In this document: positions 61,134-64,000 of the stretch, piece after piece
Position numbering within the stretch: the stretch's first letter is position 1
Layout of the letters: each line of letters opens with the position of its first letter
Origin: Prostheceraeus crozeri
Taxonomy: Eukaryota; Platyhelminthes; Polycladida; Euryleptidae
Reading direction: 5' to 3'
DNA: 64,000 nucleotides
NCBI GenBank assembly: GCA_907163375.1
Contig: CAJQUW010008939.1
Span: 248,001-312,000, forward strand
Notes under the pieces: generated by a model
The model's input: the letters and a program-made list of their open reading frames with translations, nothing else
Databases searched by the model: none
What the model was told of the DNA's origin: nothing
Position numbers and translations under genes: made by a program

Positions 61134-64000
61134 GATCAAATTCAGAAATTTCAAGTGGCTTCATTATAAGAGTGTTACTTCAGAAAAACTCATCCTGCGA
61201 GCATGCCTTGCAGCCACCGAGTCCGTCTGAGTCCGACAAACAACTGCTGATTTAGGCAGAATCCTAAATGGTCCCATATATTATCAGTCTCACTAAATTT
61301 ACAAGGCGGATTTCTCTGACTGCCTTTCGTCAAGTAAGCCTACACGTGGCTATAGGCCCCTAGTACATTTCCAAAAAAGAAGTTGTACTAGAAGCATGCC
61401 CAAAACATGAAGATTGCCTGTGATTGCTTGTAAAAATTGGAACGATTGCTTAATGCATCAGTATATACTATCTGATCTTCTGACAGGACTTTTCAATAAG
61501 CAAAAATAAGCTAAAAATTTGCATACTCGGAATTTTCTTGAACTTTACTTTTTTGCACTTTCCTATAAAATTTGAACTAGACACCCGATTGACTTAATCA
61601 CTGAGGTACAGATGCTTCAGGAACATTTCGACTTGCAATTAGCAACTTAGCAATTAGATTTGTCAATTTTCAGTGATGAACTAATTTTGGTGACCTGCGC
61701 TGACTAGATTTTTCATTTTAAAATTCGGTCTATGTTTTATGGAATCATGAAATCAATCATAATTCAACAGAGTTGCATGAATTTAAGTACAAAATAAGGT
61801 AAGTAAATAATTCTTTAAAGTCAATTTTTTCCATTCAGCTGGATATATATACAGTTCACGAATTCTATGATTGCATCGACAACGTTTGTCACTTTATTTA
61901 GGAGGGCATAAATCCCTCTTTGACATTCGCTAAAATTTGCACTGTGATGCAAAATACATACATGTAATAATGCTAGTTCGGACGCCACTGCATCATGTAT
62001 TGCATTGAAATATCCAATCAGATATCATCCCATTACTGACAATGGCAACAAAAATTGAGACAGAGCCTGCAGGACTCGGTCTCCGAGTCTCAATCCGCAC
62101 CCCTTCTTCCATGCATGCCATAATTGGTCGTGATAGTAAGTGGCCAACTCGAAATAATTTAGGACAAATTTGACTGCTTTTTATACACATAGCCCAAATT
62201 GTAGGTATAGCGACTTTGGGTACAACTTCCGCAGAAACACGCCAACAAATTGATAAGGAGAAGATAGAAAATTAACAACCCACATAAAAGAAAACTTAAT
62301 GTTATCTGACATACTCGGCCACTTGAGAAGTTTTTATTCCAGTGGTAGCTAGTTTCTTTACTGTAACATTTCGCAACATTTCTATAAAGTTGCCATCAGC
62401 AGAAAAAAGTTACGTAAAACAATGGATACAAATTGGTCTTCAGACATACAAAAGTCACTGCTTTAATGACCATGCTCATCAGAACATGTGGCATAAAATT
62501 TTTTCAATCATTTTATTATTAGACGCTTGCTTTGCGACTGTTTTCAACTCGGCAATGTGAGATCCGATGACCTGAGATTGATTAAGAAATGAGAATATCT
62601 TTGGGAATCAGAAAGATATGAGACAATTGCACATAAAATTGTATCCACGTTGCTAGAAAGGCAATACTTAGAGCAATTAGCGACACACGCACATGCTCTA
62701 AATAATTTTAATTTAAGAGAAAGTATTCCAATAGTGGCGTGGGATCATTTAATGCGCTAAATCAAAATTGAAAAAAGCAAGCTCGCGTGCGACCATGAGT
62801 ACACCGACAATTTTCAAAGCTTCTTCGCTTAACTAGTTTTCGAATGCGAGCTAACGCTTTCGCCTTGAATTCTATCAGACATTTGCTGAATAGATTAAAT
62901 GTCCCCATGATTTGCATTACTAGTATTTCAAAGACGATCAGTACGAGGTTAGCCTTTCTCAATAACTGAAGCTACTGAAACAGGTATTATCAACTGATAG
63001 TTGAGCATTAATTGCAAATCTGAAATTCTGTCAAATGGAAATGCGTCGATGCTCAGAATACCATAGTCACGCGGTTACCTACACAAAAAATAGCTAAAAC
63101 ACTGATAACTATGGATATGAAGTTTATATTAATAACGAAATGACTACGGCTTTGGATTCTGAATTTTTCTTCGGTGTCAGAGCATTCATATACCCTAGAC
63201 TAAACAGCACATTTCAGACACTTATACTTCTATATACCACTTTTGATTACTCTCAATATAAATAAACAGGAATGAAAAAAGAAATTAATTATCATATACA
63301 TTGTGATCCATTTTAGATGCTATATTTCTCTTATAGATTAATTCGAATGCTCATTCAAATAATATCTGGCCTCCTGAGTTCTATCGAGCTGTCGTGGAGT
63401 GTCCTCAAAGACTGCTGTCAAGAAACGGCTTCGAGAAGAATGTCTCAGATAATCAAACTTGTTCAAAGTGACAATCGGGGTGCATAGGCTTAGATGATAA
63501 GCTATTCCATGAATTCAGCGGGCAAGCGGACGAGGATTTCTACATTTTCTTTCCAATCTGGCTTGATAGAATACCTATTTTTCCAGGAATACCATACATT
63601 CCGAGAATTAGTAAATAGCGCAGAAATTCAATCGAATGCAAAAATATCATTTATATACAGCTAGAGTCAGTCACAGTAGCCTCAATTTCAATTTATTGAC
63701 TAGCCATAACTTCGAATAGACCGAGTTGCCACGGCTAGTCAAATATATTGTAGTTAGGTAGATGAGTTATATAGATAGGTAATGTAGATGAATTTTCGGT
63801 TATTTTTCTTTTCTTTGGTAGAGTATGTCCATACGACGTGTGTGAAGTTGGCGCAACCATTTTTGTTTTTACTGTGCCACTCCAAAAAATCACATCAACC
63901 ACACAATTCGAGGTCGCTGATTATGTGCCACTACTCGGTTTCCACGAAATTTAACCTCCTTTGGCCATAAAACGCAATTCAAATTTCAAACTGGTTGCGC
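61134..64000. other. No recognisable gene
   Basis: AT-rich sequence with only short frames. I could not recognise any coding motif, repeat ends or structural RNA. Confidence 0.4.

Noticed and set aside
1-64000. CRISPR array, bacterial operon or prophage
   Set aside because: No regularly spaced direct repeats with unique spacers, no ribosome-binding-site-led gene series; all coding signals are eukaryotic mobile elements or single genes.

Overview
The window looks like accessory or intergenic DNA from an animal, most likely a marine or aquatic invertebrate. It is AT-rich, has no operons or dense coding, and carries Penelope-like elements (canonical and Naiad-type), a CR1/Jockey-type LINE, a Ty3/gypsy LTR element, hAT, piggyBac and Tc1/mariner transposons, and a strong splice-acceptor sequence before its one convincing host-type gene. 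The species cannot be named from the sequence. All calls were made by eye, so family names rest on motifs, terminal repeats and target-site duplications (TSDs).

Layout. 1-4.2 kb: no recognisable gene. 4.2-8.7 kb: Penelope-like scraps, a rearranged minus-strand Naiad-type RT, a Tc1 scrap and a pair of ~450-bp direct repeats. 9.5-10.3 kb: an 828-bp inverted-repeat element. 11.26-13.85 kb: a hAT element with a perfect 8-bp TSD and a coiled-coil-tailed transposase. 14.0-16.4 kb: two decayed Tc1 copies. 16.6 kb: a 158-bp piggyBac MITE. 17.6-18.2 kb: a 629-bp foldback. 18.2-21.3 kb: a canonical Penelope-like element split by a hAT, itself split by another hAT. 22.3-26.6 kb: further Penelope-like pieces, including a Naiad-type N-terminal endonuclease plus CxC linker. 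26.6-33.8 kb: a minus-strand LINE split by a 3.9-kb hAT-like element, which is split by a 2.1-kb piggyBac. 34.2-38.2 kb: a second Naiad-type RT, a LINE RT scrap and a canonical Penelope-like 3' part with an inverted arm and a hammerhead-ribozyme-like motif. 38.6-41.5 kb: one uninterrupted 959-codon gene for a tandem dynamin-like GTPase with a glycine-zipper membrane segment. 44.4-49.3 kb: a young-looking Ty3/gypsy element with LTRs that read as identical. 53.1-56.2 kb: a hAT containing a mariner (DD41D-like spacing). 58.1-61.1 kb: a nearly intact piggyBac. 61-64 kb: nothing recognised.

How it fits together. Most of the readable sequence is mobile DNA in nested layers, and the TSDs allow the order of several insertions to be read. 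The tandem GTPase gene is the only strong candidate for a host function and the best candidate for something undescribed: two dynamin-type G domains in one chain, the second with degraded G3/G4 motifs, followed by an ~80-residue Gly/Ala membrane hairpin. That architecture suggests membrane remodelling or defence, but this is inference.
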